The notes under the pieces were generated by a model. The model saw only the letters and a program-made list of their open reading frames with translations, was not told the DNA's origin and did not search any database. Shown piece by piece: positions 33,167 to 44,054 of a DNA stretch of 64,000 bases (position 1 is its first letter; each line of letters opens with the position of its first letter). Position numbers and translations under genes: made by a program. The stretch spans positions 1,116,001-1,180,000 of the forward strand of contig CAWGXG010000007.1 in the NCBI GenBank assembly GCA_963826505.1, given 5' to 3'. This DNA comes from CAWGXG01 sp963826505 (lineage in GTDB: Bacteria > Chloroflexota > Anaerolineae > Aggregatilineales > Aggregatilineaceae).

Positions 33167-34057
33167 ATGACAATTCCTGCCCGCATTTACACCCGGGTGT
33201 TGGTCCCGTTGGATGGCTCGACGACCGCCGAGTTCGCGATCCGTTTCGGGGCCGATCTGGCCAGCAAGCATAACGCGGAGCTGGTGCTGCTCTACCTGGA
33301 ATATCTGCCTGTGCAGCCGGTCAGTACGGCGGAGGGAGTCGAGGAGGAGAGCGGCAAGCCTTCGGAGGAAATCTACACTTATCTCGAGGACGTGCGCAAA
33401 GAGGTTCGCGCCGCAGGCATCCCTGTCGTGCAAGATGTGATCAAAAGCCGCGATTTGTCTGGGGCGCTGCTGAAATATCTCGATAACGAGCGGATCAGCA
33501 TCCTCGTGATGTCCACGCAGGGTCGCCAGCCGATGACACGCTGGCTGTTTGGCAGCAATGTCGAGAAGGCGCTCAACAGTTTGCCGGTGCCGGTGCTGCT
33601 GGTGCGCCCGCTATACCAATACATCGTCGTGCCGTTGGACGGATCGGGTTGGTCGGAGAGTGCGCTGCCGCGTGCGACCGAGTTGGCGCGCGTGCATGAC
33701 GCGGAACTGGTACTGCTGCACGTCTACCAATCCAAGGCGGGCGATTACGCCGGGCAGTGGGCATTGGCCGGTCAGCAGCAGATCGCGGACCAGGCATATG
33801 ACCAGATGCAGGCGCAGTTAGTCGCGATTCGCAACCGGCTGCGCGCCGAAGGTCTGCGCGTGCGCGAAGTGCTGGTGCGGAGCAACAATCCCGCGCAGGC
33901 GATCTCTGAGTTTGTGGAGTCCGAAGACGGGATCAGCATGGTGGTCATGACCACACACGGGCGCACCGGCTTGGCGCGCTGGCTGGTGGGGAGTGTCGCG
34001 CAGCAGGTCTTGAAGACGGCCCGCTGCCCGGTGACACTGGTCCGCCCCGACAAATAG
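33167..34057 (+). CDS. Tandem universal stress protein
   Basis: A 296-residue protein with two UspA domains (about 5-147 and 150-296). Domain 2 has the full nucleotide-binding motif, MTTHGRTGLARWLVGS; in domain 1 the corresponding MSTQGRQPMTRWLFGS lacks the second glycine, so ATP binding may be restricted to domain 2. Each domain begins with the usual VLVPLDGS or IVVPLDGS strand-loop. It lies 18 bases behind the amino-acid importer ATPase gene on the same strand, so it probably shares that transcript; Usp proteins next to transporters often modulate them, which is inference here. Confidence 0.92.
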   Translation: MTIPARIYTRVLVPLDGSTTAEFAIRFGADLASKHNAELVLLYLEYLPVQPVSTAEGVEEESGKPSEEIYTYLEDVRKEVRAAGIPVVQDVIKSRDLSGALLKYLDNERISILVMSTQGRQPMTRWLFGSNVEKALNSLPVPVLLVRPLYQYIVVPLDGSGWSESALPRATELARVHDAELVLLHVYQSKAGDYAGQWALAGQQQIADQAYDQMQAQLVAIRNRLRAEGLRVREVLVRSNNPAQAISEFVESEDGISMVVMTTHGRTGLARWLVGSVAQQVLKTARCPVTLVRPDK

Positions 34058-34153
34058 CTCGACTGCAGCACCAAATCTTCTCAACGCGCACGGTGCGGGG
34101 AAATTCCATCCCGCCCTGCGGCCACTGCTGGTCGCGTTCAGCCTTGCCAGCAT

Positions 34154-34789
34154 TCACCCCGCCATCCGTAACGCCTGCACTAGCGATGTCACGTTCTCGT
34201 CCGTGCGATCCTTCTTGAGGACGTAAATCGTGATGGCTTCCAGGTGATAAAGCACACCAGCACCCGCCGTCAGGTAGCCCAGGAGCGGATAGAAGCGCTC
34301 GAACAGCATGGTGAGCATCAGCAATAGCACCAGTGCAGATGTCAGCTTGGCGCTGTACAGGTGGATGGCGCACAGCGCATGGAGATAGTGGTACGCCGTA
34401 ACGTACATCAGAATGGAGGTCACGATCGGGACGACGAACAGGTGAGGATATGCGGAAAACGCGCTTTCGAACTTATCCCAGATGAGCCAGACGAAGATCC
34501 CCATGCTCGGCAGCCAAACTGCCAGGTCGATGATCGTGTCCAGCCGCCGTCCTAAGTCCGATTCAATGTGCAGGCGTCGTGCTACCAGGCCATCCACGGC
34601 GTCTAGCGCCGACTGCGCGGCGAACAGGCCCACGAACGCTTCACGCTGCTTCAGGAATCCCGCCAGCACGATAAAGGGCAGAAATCCCAGCCGGGAGAGC
34701 GAGATGATATTCGCCAACTGTTGGCGCGGGAAGATGCGCGACATGCTCACGCTTTCTGTGGAGACTGACCGTGTCGTGACCTGGGTCAT
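34154..34789 (-). CDS. CDP-alcohol phosphatidyltransferase family protein
   Basis: A 211-residue membrane enzyme that joins an alcohol phosphate acceptor to a CDP-activated lipid or alcohol. The complete family signature is visible: DAVDG-LVAR-8 residues-GRRLDTIID, supplying the four metal-binding aspartates. Five or six helices surround it. The acceptor (glycerol phosphate, inositol phosphate or another) cannot be told from the sequence. It is on the minus strand, 143 bases downstream of the sugar-importer operon, and may be a separate unit. Confidence 0.87.
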   Translation of the reverse strand: MTQVTTRSVSTESVSMSRIFPRQQLANIISLSRLGFLPFIVLAGFLKQREAFVGLFAAQSALDAVDGLVARRLHIESDLGRRLDTIIDLAVWLPSMGIFVWLIWDKFESAFSAYPHLFVVPIVTSILMYVTAYHYLHALCAIHLYSAKLTSALVLLLMLTMLFERFYPLLGYLTAGAGVLYHLEAITIYVLKKDRTDENVTSLVQALRMAG

Positions 34790-34932
34790 TCTATCCTTTT
34801 CGGGGCGCGATCACAACGCGGTGGGCGAAATCATGCGCGGAGACTGGGCAGAAACGAGTCACCGCACGGGCGTGTTTGGGACCCGTGCGGCGATTGTTCT
34901 TCCGAAGATTTCTGTGTGAAGCTGAGCCGTGC

Positions 34933-36585
34933 TTAGCCTTTCATGCCGGTGGTCGCGATGCCGCTGGTGATGAAGCGCTGCAAGAACGCGAACACTACCG
35001 TGATCGGCAGCAGAGTGAGCACGGTCATGGCCAGGATGTAGTGCCACTGCACGTCGAGCGCGCCCTGGAAGGCGTTAAGCCCCACTTGCAGCGTAAACTT
35101 GTCCGTGCGGCTGACGACGATCAGCGGCCACAGGAAGTCGTTCCAGCGCCACATCACCGAGAAGATCGCCAGCACGGCGATCGCGGGCAGCGCCAGCGGC
35201 ATAACGATCTGCCAGAAGATGCGCCACTCGCTCGCACCGTCGATGCGCGCGGATTCCAGCAGTTCGTCTGGAATGGTGAGCATGTATTGGCGCAGCAGGA
35301 ACACGCCGGTTGGTGTGGCCGCACCGGGGACAATCAAGCCCCACAGGCTGTTGACCCATCCCACCTTAGAGATGACCAGGAAGGCCGGGATCATGATCAC
35401 CGATACCGGCACCATCAGCGTGCCGACGATGATCAGGAAGATCACCTCGCGCCCGGCGAATTTATACTTGCTGAGGCCAAAGGCGGCCATGCTGTTGATG
35501 ATCACGGTGACGACGGTCGCGGCGACGGTCACGTAAACGCTGTTCTTCAGGTAAGTCCAGAAGTCGAAGGCTTTGACAGCGCCGGTATAGTTGCCGACGT
35601 TGAAATACACTTCGCGGACCGGTTTTAACTCCGTGCTTGGCCCGGCTGGCGTGATGTAGATGAAGACATCGAAGGTGCCCTGTTCGGGGGCCGCCGGATC
35701 GACCATCGTGTATTTCGCGCCCTGCGGGCTGCCGACCTGGGCCAGCCGTCTAAAAGCGGCATCGTGCAGCGCCATAGGCAGTTCGGCGCCGGACAGCGTT
35801 GCCAATGGTTGATCGACGGCGCGCAGCAGGTTGACCAGCAGGAAGCGATCCTGCGCGATGTGTGTCGCGACGAGGTCATGCAGCAGCGCGGCGTTAGCGG
35901 GCAGCAGCAGCGCCGCGGCTTTGTCCGCGCCGAGGGTTTGTACGAAGGCGGCGAAAGCGTCATCGGTCGGAGCGAGCAGCGTCACGCGCTGATCACCACT
36001 GAGACTATCATCCAGCCCGGCCAGATCGACCAACTGCGCCATCACCGAGAAGCGCCCATCAGCGCGCAGCGCTTCCAGCACGGTGCCTTCGCTGCCTGTC
36101 AGGGGCACCGGTTCCGCTGGTGCCGGGAAGGCGGGCGCGCTGCTATCAGGTTGGAGCGCCGCCAGCCGGTCCTGCAGATCGGACGTCAGGATGACGCTGT
36201 CCAGCCCCTGGATGACGCCGTTCGAGGCGCGCACATCGGGCACGCTGATCAGCGCGCCGCCGACCAGCAGATCACGAAACTGGACGTCGTACAGCTTGAG
36301 CGAGCCGTCAAAGCCCGCCACTTTGGTAGACGCCTGGCGGTAAGGCAGAAAGGTGGGATTGGGTTCGAACAGCAGCGATTCGTCTTTGAACGAAGACATC
36401 ACCAGCCAGACGACCGGCCCAAACATGACGAATACGCCCGCGATCAGGTAGAGATAGGTCAACCAGTCGGTGACATCGGTGCGTTTGCCACCCCGGCGGC
36501 GAGTCAGGAAGGTGACGACTCTGGAGCGCGACGGCGTGTCATTCGCGCGATCAGGTGGATAAGTAGACGAGTTCATGGAGTCCAT
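34933..36585 (-). CDS. MalG-type sugar permease with fasciclin-like insertion
   Basis: A 550-residue permease; ordinary MalG-type subunits are about 280. Residues 40-68 form helix 1 (LYLIAGVFVMFGPVVWLVMSSFKD), and from about 335 the standard core resumes (FWTYLKNSVYVTVAATVVT), with the ATPase-contacting loop LLESARIDGASEWRIFWQI near 442-460. Between them, about 93-330 is an extra region in the first extracytoplasmic loop. It holds FAS1-like sequence: EGTVLEALRADGRFSVMAQLV then VTLLAPTDDAFAAF (H1-like, 201-214). A second FAS1 hallmark, DVRASNGVIQGLDSVIL (H2-like, 117-133), lies before it rather than after, as in a permuted or doubled domain. The core is intact. It follows the MalF-like gene in the sugar-importer operon. 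Confidence 0.87.
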   Translation of the reverse strand: MDSMNSSTYPPDRANDTPSRSRVVTFLTRRRGGKRTDVTDWLTYLYLIAGVFVMFGPVVWLVMSSFKDESLLFEPNPTFLPYRQASTKVAGFDGSLKLYDVQFRDLLVGGALISVPDVRASNGVIQGLDSVILTSDLQDRLAALQPDSSAPAFPAPAEPVPLTGSEGTVLEALRADGRFSVMAQLVDLAGLDDSLSGDQRVTLLAPTDDAFAAFVQTLGADKAAALLLPANAALLHDLVATHIAQDRFLLVNLLRAVDQPLATLSGAELPMALHDAAFRRLAQVGSPQGAKYTMVDPAAPEQGTFDVFIYITPAGPSTELKPVREVYFNVGNYTGAVKAFDFWTYLKNSVYVTVAATVVTVIINSMAAFGLSKYKFAGREVIFLIIVGTLMVPVSVIMIPAFLVISKVGWVNSLWGLIVPGAATPTGVFLLRQYMLTIPDELLESARIDGASEWRIFWQIVMPLALPAIAVLAIFSVMWRWNDFLWPLIVVSRTDKFTLQVGLNAFQGALDVQWHYILAMTVLTLLPITVVFAFLQRFITSGIATTGMKG

Positions 36586-36608
36586 CCTTCAGCATGCGCT
36601 GGCACGGG

Positions 36609-37637
36609 CTAGGTGGCTTCGCTGCGCCGCGTGAAAAAGAGCTGCGTGAGCGTGAGCACCAACAGGACTGCGGCCAGGATCAGCGAGGCCGCGGCGGCCA
36701 GACCGTATTGGGGCGGACTGATGGCAAAGGCTTGCCGGTAGATGTACTGGACGATGTACAACGTCGCCGTACCCGGCCCGCCGTTCGTCAGCACAAAGAC
36801 CTGGTCGAAGACCTGCACTGCGCGGATGAACGCCAGCACTAGCACCACGGTCATGGTGGGCATGAGCAGCGGCAGGGTGACATTCCTGAACTGTTGGAAC
36901 GCGTTAGCCCCGTCGATTTCGGCGGCTTCGTACAGCGATCCGGGGATGGCTTGCAGCCCGGCCAGCAAAATGAGCGTGTAGAAGCCCATCTGCGCCCAGT
37001 CGCTGACGACGATCACCCAGAAGCGCGCCCAGTCTCCATTGGCGAGGAACTGCACCCGGTCATACCCGGCCTAAGTCAGAATCGAGTTCAACAGCCCGTT
37101 GTCGTAGCGCAGGAACCATTTCCAGATCAGCGCGACGACGACGGGCGACAATAAGACGGGATAGAAGAACACGCTCCTGAAGAATCCGCGCATCCGGATT
37201 TTGCGGTTGAGCGCCAGCGCCGTGATCAGCGCCAGGATCACCATCGAAATGACCTGCACGCTGACATATTGGGCGGTGTTGCGCACCCCGCGCCAGAAAT
37301 AATCTTCCTTGCAGGTATTGGGGTCGGTATAGTCGTCGCAGGTCAGGATGGTTTTTAGGTTATCGGTCCCGACGTATTCGCGGTTCTCCAAAAGGATGGA
37401 CTGCCCTTTGGTGAACCCATAGACGAAATTCAACATCATGGGCAGCAGGATGAAAACGCCGAAGATCAGCATGTTGGGCGTCAGAAAGACATACGCCATG
37501 CGGCGCACGCCCAAGAGCCGCTGAATGGGTAAGAAGATAATATCGAGCAAGTTCAATAAAAGTTCGAAAGGTTTCATCAACCAGGAGAAAATGCTGTCCT
37601 TCAGGCGTGCGGACCTCCGCCGTGTGAGGGTGTTCAT
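36609..37637 (-). pseudogene. MalF-type sugar permease interrupted by an in-frame amber codon
   Basis: A single continuous frame of about 342 codons encodes a MalF-like permease with an N-terminal amphipathic region, six helices and the loop LYEAAEIDGANAFQQFRNVTLP that contacts the ATPase. It is cut by one TAG at 37071-37073, between GLLNSILT and AGYDRVQFLANGDWARF; both sides are in the same frame, so this is a nonsense change, not a frameshift. The rest shows no decay. A CAG, GAG or AAG at this position would restore the gene. As written, the product stops after 188 residues and the ATPase-contacting half is lost, unless the stop is suppressed or the downstream GTG (37055) allows a second polypeptide. 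Confidence 0.82.
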
Positions 37638-37669
37638 GGGTCGCTCCAGGGGCCTAAAAAGAACAAAGA

Positions 37670-37709
37670 CTCCCAGGTTACCGGCGGGAATATGCCGGCA
37701 GCCTGGGAG
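37670..37709 (-). terminator. Attenuator-like hairpin between binding protein and MalF-like gene
   Basis: CTCCCAGG (37670-37677) pairs with CCTGGGAG (37702-37709), and inside it CCGGC (37681-37685) pairs with GCCGG (37694-37698). It is 19 bases past the binding-protein stop and 33 bases before the permease start in the minus-strand transcript. No long T run follows, so partial termination or 3' stabilisation of the binding-protein message is likely. Confidence 0.55.
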
Positions 37710-37727
37710 AATTGGATGCGAACGAGG

Positions 37728-39020
37728 TTATTGATCAGCGTAAGCTTGATCGACGGCTTCCTGAATCTTCACGATAGCTTCGTCCAACGTCATTTCGCCC
37801 GTGAGCACCTGGCTCAGACGGTCGCGGATGTTGGTGTTCAGCACGAAGCCGATCGGGCTGTACTGCAGGCCATAAGCTTCGTCAGAGAGCTTGCCGACCT
37901 CGGCCAGGAACACGCCCAGCGCCTGGGTGACGTTCGGGTCATCGGTCACGTAGTCAACACCCTTGGCCGCCAAACCCTTGTGGCCGGGGATGAACAGAGT
38001 GCGCGCCGAGAACTCGCCCAATACGTCTTCCTGCACCAGGTAGTCCATAACCATCGCAACTTCTTCGGGGTGCGCGGTGGTATTCATCGCACCCATTACA
38101 GCGCCGCCAGGGATACCCGTGCTGCCGCCGTCGCCCCAAGGATTCGGGACGGCCTGCCATTCGAAGGAGTCACCGATCTGGCTGGAGAAGCTGCTGATTT
38201 GCCAGCTGCCGCTCATGTACATCACCAACTGGCCGTTGACGAACTCCGGCGCAGCCGATGCATACTCGCCGCCGCTCTCGATCCAGACGCCGAGCGGGGT
38301 GATCTTGTTGGTGTGCCAATCAATGATCATCTGGGCGGTCTTGCGGAAGCCGGGGCTGTCCACCGTGAACGACCCGTCGGCGTTGAGGAAGTGCGCGCCG
38401 TTGCTGAGCGCGGGACCCCACACGCGGTGGCCCGAACGATCGATCGCAATCGCGTAAGGAACACCGGTGACGTTGGCGACTTCGGTGGCTGCCGCAGTCC
38501 AGTCATCCCAGGTGGGCTTTTCCATCACATCGCTGGGAACGTCCACCCCGGCCTGGTCAAACAGGGTGCGGTTGATGAACGGGCCAGTGATCGTGAACTG
38601 GGTCGGGAAACCGTAGATGCCGGTGTCATCCGGACCCTTGCGAAACGAGCCCAACACCGGCTCAGCGAAGTTGTCGAGCCAGTACTGCGCATCGGGCAGG
38701 TAAGGGGTCAGATCCAGATAGAAATCGCGGAAGCGGGCCGTGTCGGTGACGCGGGCCATATCGGGCGCATTGCTGCCGCCGCCTTCGACCTGGGTTTGCA
38801 GAATATTGTGGATGTCGGCGTAGGCGACCGTGTCGATCTCGACCTTGATATTGGGGTGGTCGGCCTCGAAGCGATCGAGCAGATCGCGCAGGACATCGCC
38901 TTCGTTACCGTCGTTGTACCACATGATGCGCAGTGTAACCTGATCCTGCGCCGAGAGGGAGGCCGCCGGGAGTGCCATGGCCAGAACGAGCAGGACAAGC
39001 AGAATGGTTCGCAGTTTCAT
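37728..39020 (-). CDS. Sugar ABC transporter substrate-binding protein, family 1
   Basis: A 430-residue family 1 binding protein for a sugar or oligosaccharide. The signal peptide ends AASLSAQ with no lipobox. The mature part has IMWYNDGNEGDVLRDLLDRFEADHPNIKVE, APDMARVTDTARFRDFY, YGFPTQFTITGPFINRTLFDQAGVD and, near the C-terminus, FIPGHKGLAAKGV. It is the first gene of a minus-strand operon with MalF-like and MalG-like permeases; no ATPase gene is present, so a shared MsmX-type ATPase is likely. A -35/-10 pair lies about 160 bases upstream. Lack of a lipid anchor may be linked to the extra domain on the MalG-like subunit, which is hypothesis only. Confidence 0.92.
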   Translation of the reverse strand: MKLRTILLVLLVLAMALPAASLSAQDQVTLRIMWYNDGNEGDVLRDLLDRFEADHPNIKVEIDTVAYADIHNILQTQVEGGGSNAPDMARVTDTARFRDFYLDLTPYLPDAQYWLDNFAEPVLGSFRKGPDDTGIYGFPTQFTITGPFINRTLFDQAGVDVPSDVMEKPTWDDWTAAATEVANVTGVPYAIAIDRSGHRVWGPALSNGAHFLNADGSFTVDSPGFRKTAQMIIDWHTNKITPLGVWIESGGEYASAAPEFVNGQLVMYMSGSWQISSFSSQIGDSFEWQAVPNPWGDGGSTGIPGGAVMGAMNTTAHPEEVAMVMDYLVQEDVLGEFSARTLFIPGHKGLAAKGVDYVTDDPNVTQALGVFLAEVGKLSDEAYGLQYSPIGFVLNTNIRDRLSQVLTGEMTLDEAIVKIQEAVDQAYADQ

Positions 39021-39146
39021 AGGGTTCTCCTCAGAGTATTTTTTGATACAAGGCGTGCTTTAGTTAGGTGGAACCAACAGATGCATGGGACAGACGGAAT
39101 AGATCGGAATATGCGACACTCCTTCCTTCCTGCCTTGTCGAAAAAG

Positions 39147-39206
39147 CGCAGCGTGACCACACTGCGTCTCTGCATTCGATTATACAACATCTAGCCGCAG
39201 TTGCAA
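39147..39206 (-). promoter_or_regulatory. Promoter and inverted repeat upstream of the sugar importer
   Basis: On the minus strand, TTGCAA (39201-39206) and TATAAT (39179-39184) are separated by 16 bases. Just downstream of the expected start, an inverted repeat CGCAGCGTG / CACACTGCG (39147-39155 and 39158-39166, one mismatch) sits where a repressor such as a LacI-type protein would block transcription. No regulator gene is adjacent. Confidence 0.5.
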
Positions 39207-39249
39207 TTAAATAATCCCCGAAATTAATTAATCCAAATAGCAGAACGAA

Positions 39250-40113
39250 TCAATGCCCCGGCGCATGCGATTCCAATGGAATGCTGGATGAACCAGGGCT
39301 TTCCTTCCACAATAGATAGCCTCCCCGCAAATAACGGCGGCGCAGGTCGAGCGCGTAACCCTGCGCGGCGAGCGCGTGCGCGCTGGCTTCGTACCACTGG
39401 CGCAGACTCCAGGTTCGCAGCGCGATCGTATCGCGGATGGCCTGGTTCCAGGCGGATATGAACGCGTGGATCGGCTCGCCTGGGATCATGCGGTGAATGC
39501 AGTTTTTGGGGAGCACGGGTTGGAACAGACCCGGCTCAAAGCCCCAGTGAAAATTGGTGCTGAACAGCAGCCCCTCGTAGACCAGCCGGTCCGGCTGGCG
39601 GCGCAGCAGATTGGCTACCCACACCCGGCCAAACGGGTCGGACGTGCCTTCGATGAGCAGGCCGCCCGGCAGCAGATAGCGGGCCAACGTTTGCCAGGCG
39701 GGGATCACCTGGGCCTCATCGTATTGGCGCAGCACGTTAAAGGCCCGGATCATCCGCGCCGACTCCCCCTCAACGAGCGGGAGATTGAAGCCGCCCAGCC
39801 GAAACTGCGTCAGATCGTCGGCATAGGGCAGCGCGCGCGTGACGCGCTCCGCGTCGATCTCCACGCCCAGCACGGGCAGCGTGCGGTTGGCCCGGCGCAG
39901 CCGTTCGGCGCTTTCGAGCGTGGTGAACGGTTCCGCCCCATAGCCCAGATCGACATAGAAAGCGCGGGCATACGCGCCATCTTGCCGGCGGATCAGCGTG
40001 TGGGCGTACATCAGCAGAAAATTATCGACACGGCGCAGCCGGTTATGGGCTGTTTTGCCGCGCGTGGGCTGGCCCTCAGGGCGCTGGCGGGAACGTTGTC
40101 GGAGATCGGGCAT
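39250..40113 (-). CDS. SAM-dependent methyltransferase-like protein
   Basis: A 287-residue protein with the order of a class I methyltransferase. The SAM-binding motif I is probably FYVDLGYGAEPFTTLE, followed by an acidic motif II (VLGVEIDAERV), DLTQFRLGGFNLPL and the strand LLPGGLLIEGTSDPFGR. The first 40 residues are basic and unlike the rest. The target is unknown. It is divergent from the sugar importer and does not seem to share an operon with the MFS gene to its right. Confidence 0.7.
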   Translation of the reverse strand: MPDLRQRSRQRPEGQPTRGKTAHNRLRRVDNFLLMYAHTLIRRQDGAYARAFYVDLGYGAEPFTTLESAERLRRANRTLPVLGVEIDAERVTRALPYADDLTQFRLGGFNLPLVEGESARMIRAFNVLRQYDEAQVIPAWQTLARYLLPGGLLIEGTSDPFGRVWVANLLRRQPDRLVYEGLLFSTNFHWGFEPGLFQPVLPKNCIHRMIPGEPIHAFISAWNQAIRDTIALRTWSLRQWYEASAHALAAQGYALDLRRRYLRGGYLLWKESPGSSSIPLESHAPGH

Positions 40114-40357
40114 CGGTTGTATGCGGCCCTGGGTGCTGCGCTACAGGATTTGGTTACAGCGATCCAGGGTGGATAAGAAAAACCCCAGTCGCCAAAGACT
40201 ATACTCAGCCTTTGGAGAATCGCAACCGGGCGCGCTCTGGCAACCGGGACTCGCGTTGCACGCTGGGATGGAAAGACATACGTGTGGATGGATCAAACAG
40301 CAGTACGACGACCGGAGGGCCGGTAAGCGCACCGTCAGCTAGCGTCTGGCGCTGTTG

Positions 40358-41701
40358 CTAGCGGCCGGTTGGGGCCGTCTGGGTGGAGTCTTCGGGGCGG
40401 TGCGCGGCGGCGTAGACGGGATGGGCCGAACGGTAATAACGTACGGCGATCAAAACGCCGATCATGCACGTCACCGCACACAAGAACAGCGTCATCTGTA
40501 CGCCCACGAGATCGGACAGCACGCCGATCAGAAAGCCCCCGATTGGTGTGCTGCCCATGAACAGCAGCACGTACACGCTCATGATGCGCCCGCGCAGCTC
40601 ATCCGGCGTTTCAAGCTGGAGCAGCGTGTTGGAACTGGTCGCGAAGATCATGCCCGCAAAGCCCAGCGCCGCCAGCAGCAGCCCGGACACGATAAAAATA
40701 GGCGACAGCGCCAGCGCCGCGAAGATAATGCCGAAGGCCCCAGCGCCCAACAACAGCCGCCGCATGGTGACGTTTTCGACGTAGGCGGTTTCCAGCGCCG
40801 CCACCATCGAGCCAAAGCCCAGGAACGATCCTAACGATCCGAAACCAGCCGCGTTGGTGTGCAGCACGAAGCGGGCGATCAGCGGCAGCGTGATGCTGAA
40901 GTTGTAGCCAAACGTGCCGATGAAGCCCACGACCATCAGCACCGACAGCACCGCCGGGGTATTCCAGGCGTAGGACAATCCCTGGCGCAAGAGCGCATTC
41001 GCCGATCCGCGTTTCGAGGGCGGGACGATCCGCAGCTTGGACTCGTCCATACGCAGCAGGGCGATCAGCACCGGAATGAAGCTCACTGCGTTAAGGATCA
41101 GCGTCGGGGCGATGTCGATCTTATCGATGACGATACCTGCCAGCGGCGGCCCCATGATGCGCGAGATGTTGAAGCCCATCGAATTGATCGCGACGGCGTT
41201 CGACAGGTTGTCGCGCCCGACCATCTCGACCACGAACGCCTGCCGCGTGGGCGTGTCGACCGCGTTCACCAACCCTTGCAACATGGCGAGCACGTAAATG
41301 TGCCAGAGCTGGATCGCGCCGGTGGCCACCAATGCGCCAAACGCGAAGGCTTGCAGCATGGCGACGGACTGGGTGACCAGCAGGGCGTGACGTTTGCGCA
41401 GCCGGTCGGCCAGCACACCCCCGTACAGCGCCAGCAGAGTCACAGGCAGGAATTGCAGCGTCGTGACCAACCCCAGCGAAAACGGCGAGTCGGTGATCTG
41501 GAGCACCAGCCAGGCCTGGGCGGTGGTTTGCATCCAGGTTCCGGTGAGTGAGATAATCTGACTGACCCAAAACAACCGGAAATTGCGATTTTGGAGGGCG
41601 CGAAACCCCTGGTTGAGGTGATGCGGCCTGACCAGATGAAAGCGCGATGCAGGGGCCGGGACGGATGGCGCAGGCGTGGAGTCGTGGTCGTCGGCAGGCA
41701 T
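40358..41701 (-). CDS. MFS transporter, EntS-like
   Basis: A 447-residue 12-helix major facilitator of the MFS_3 group that includes the enterobactin exporter EntS. The first conserved segment is NFRLFWVSQIISLTGTWMQTTAQAWLVLQIT; the loop between helices 2 and 3 reads GVLADRLRKRHALL, the family motif for conformational switching. RNAVAINSMGFNISR-like SNAVAINSMGFNISRIMGP precedes helix 5. The start at 41701 avoids 36 poorly matching residues of a longer frame. It is a likely drug or metabolite exporter; the substrate cannot be deduced. Confidence 0.9.
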   Translation of the reverse strand: MPADDHDSTPAPSVPAPASRFHLVRPHHLNQGFRALQNRNFRLFWVSQIISLTGTWMQTTAQAWLVLQITDSPFSLGLVTTLQFLPVTLLALYGGVLADRLRKRHALLVTQSVAMLQAFAFGALVATGAIQLWHIYVLAMLQGLVNAVDTPTRQAFVVEMVGRDNLSNAVAINSMGFNISRIMGPPLAGIVIDKIDIAPTLILNAVSFIPVLIALLRMDESKLRIVPPSKRGSANALLRQGLSYAWNTPAVLSVLMVVGFIGTFGYNFSITLPLIARFVLHTNAAGFGSLGSFLGFGSMVAALETAYVENVTMRRLLLGAGAFGIIFAALALSPIFIVSGLLLAALGFAGMIFATSSNTLLQLETPDELRGRIMSVYVLLFMGSTPIGGFLIGVLSDLVGVQMTLFLCAVTCMIGVLIAVRYYRSAHPVYAAAHRPEDSTQTAPTGR

Positions 41702-41992
41702 ATGCGGTACGATCTGAGACCTGTGATGTGCGCTGTGAGCGCTTATAGCAAGTATTCGGTCATTTAACAGTAACGCTTTTGATGGGTTGGCACAACCCCC
41801 TTTCCTCACGCTGTCCGGCTATTTTCCGAGAGGCGTTTGGGTAGTCGAGACACGGGGATGTGGGCGGGATTGCATAACGTCCCTAAACCGGCACTATACA
41901 TTCCTCTCATTTTGATGGAAAATTACAGATTGGCCCACGCGCATCAGGCGCGCAGGCTCCCCAACCAATAAGATCAATCAACAGGGTAAACT

Positions 41993-43865
<1,873 letters not shown>

Positions 43866-43920
43866 TCGAGAGGATACACATAACGTGGGAGACGGCTCCC
43901 CGTTTTAGCGTTTCGCTGTA

Positions 43921-43950
43921 CAATCCCCTGATATCAGGGGATTGTTGTTA
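43921..43950 (+). terminator. Rho-independent terminator after typA
   Basis: Positions 43921-43944 are a perfect 24-bp palindrome (CAATCCCCTGAT and its complement) that can fold into a stem of up to about 10 bp, followed by TTGTTA. It is 56 bases after the last typA codon and precedes an MFS gene on the same strand. Being symmetrical, it might work in both directions. Confidence 0.75.
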
Positions 43951-44054
43951 GGGTGCAGGCCACCGGACGAGTCTGGCCTGCTGGTGCGCTCAAATTGGTG
44001 CGGGCGCGCGCTTGTATTGGGCTGTTTTGCACTCCTCCATGAAGGCAAGTGATC

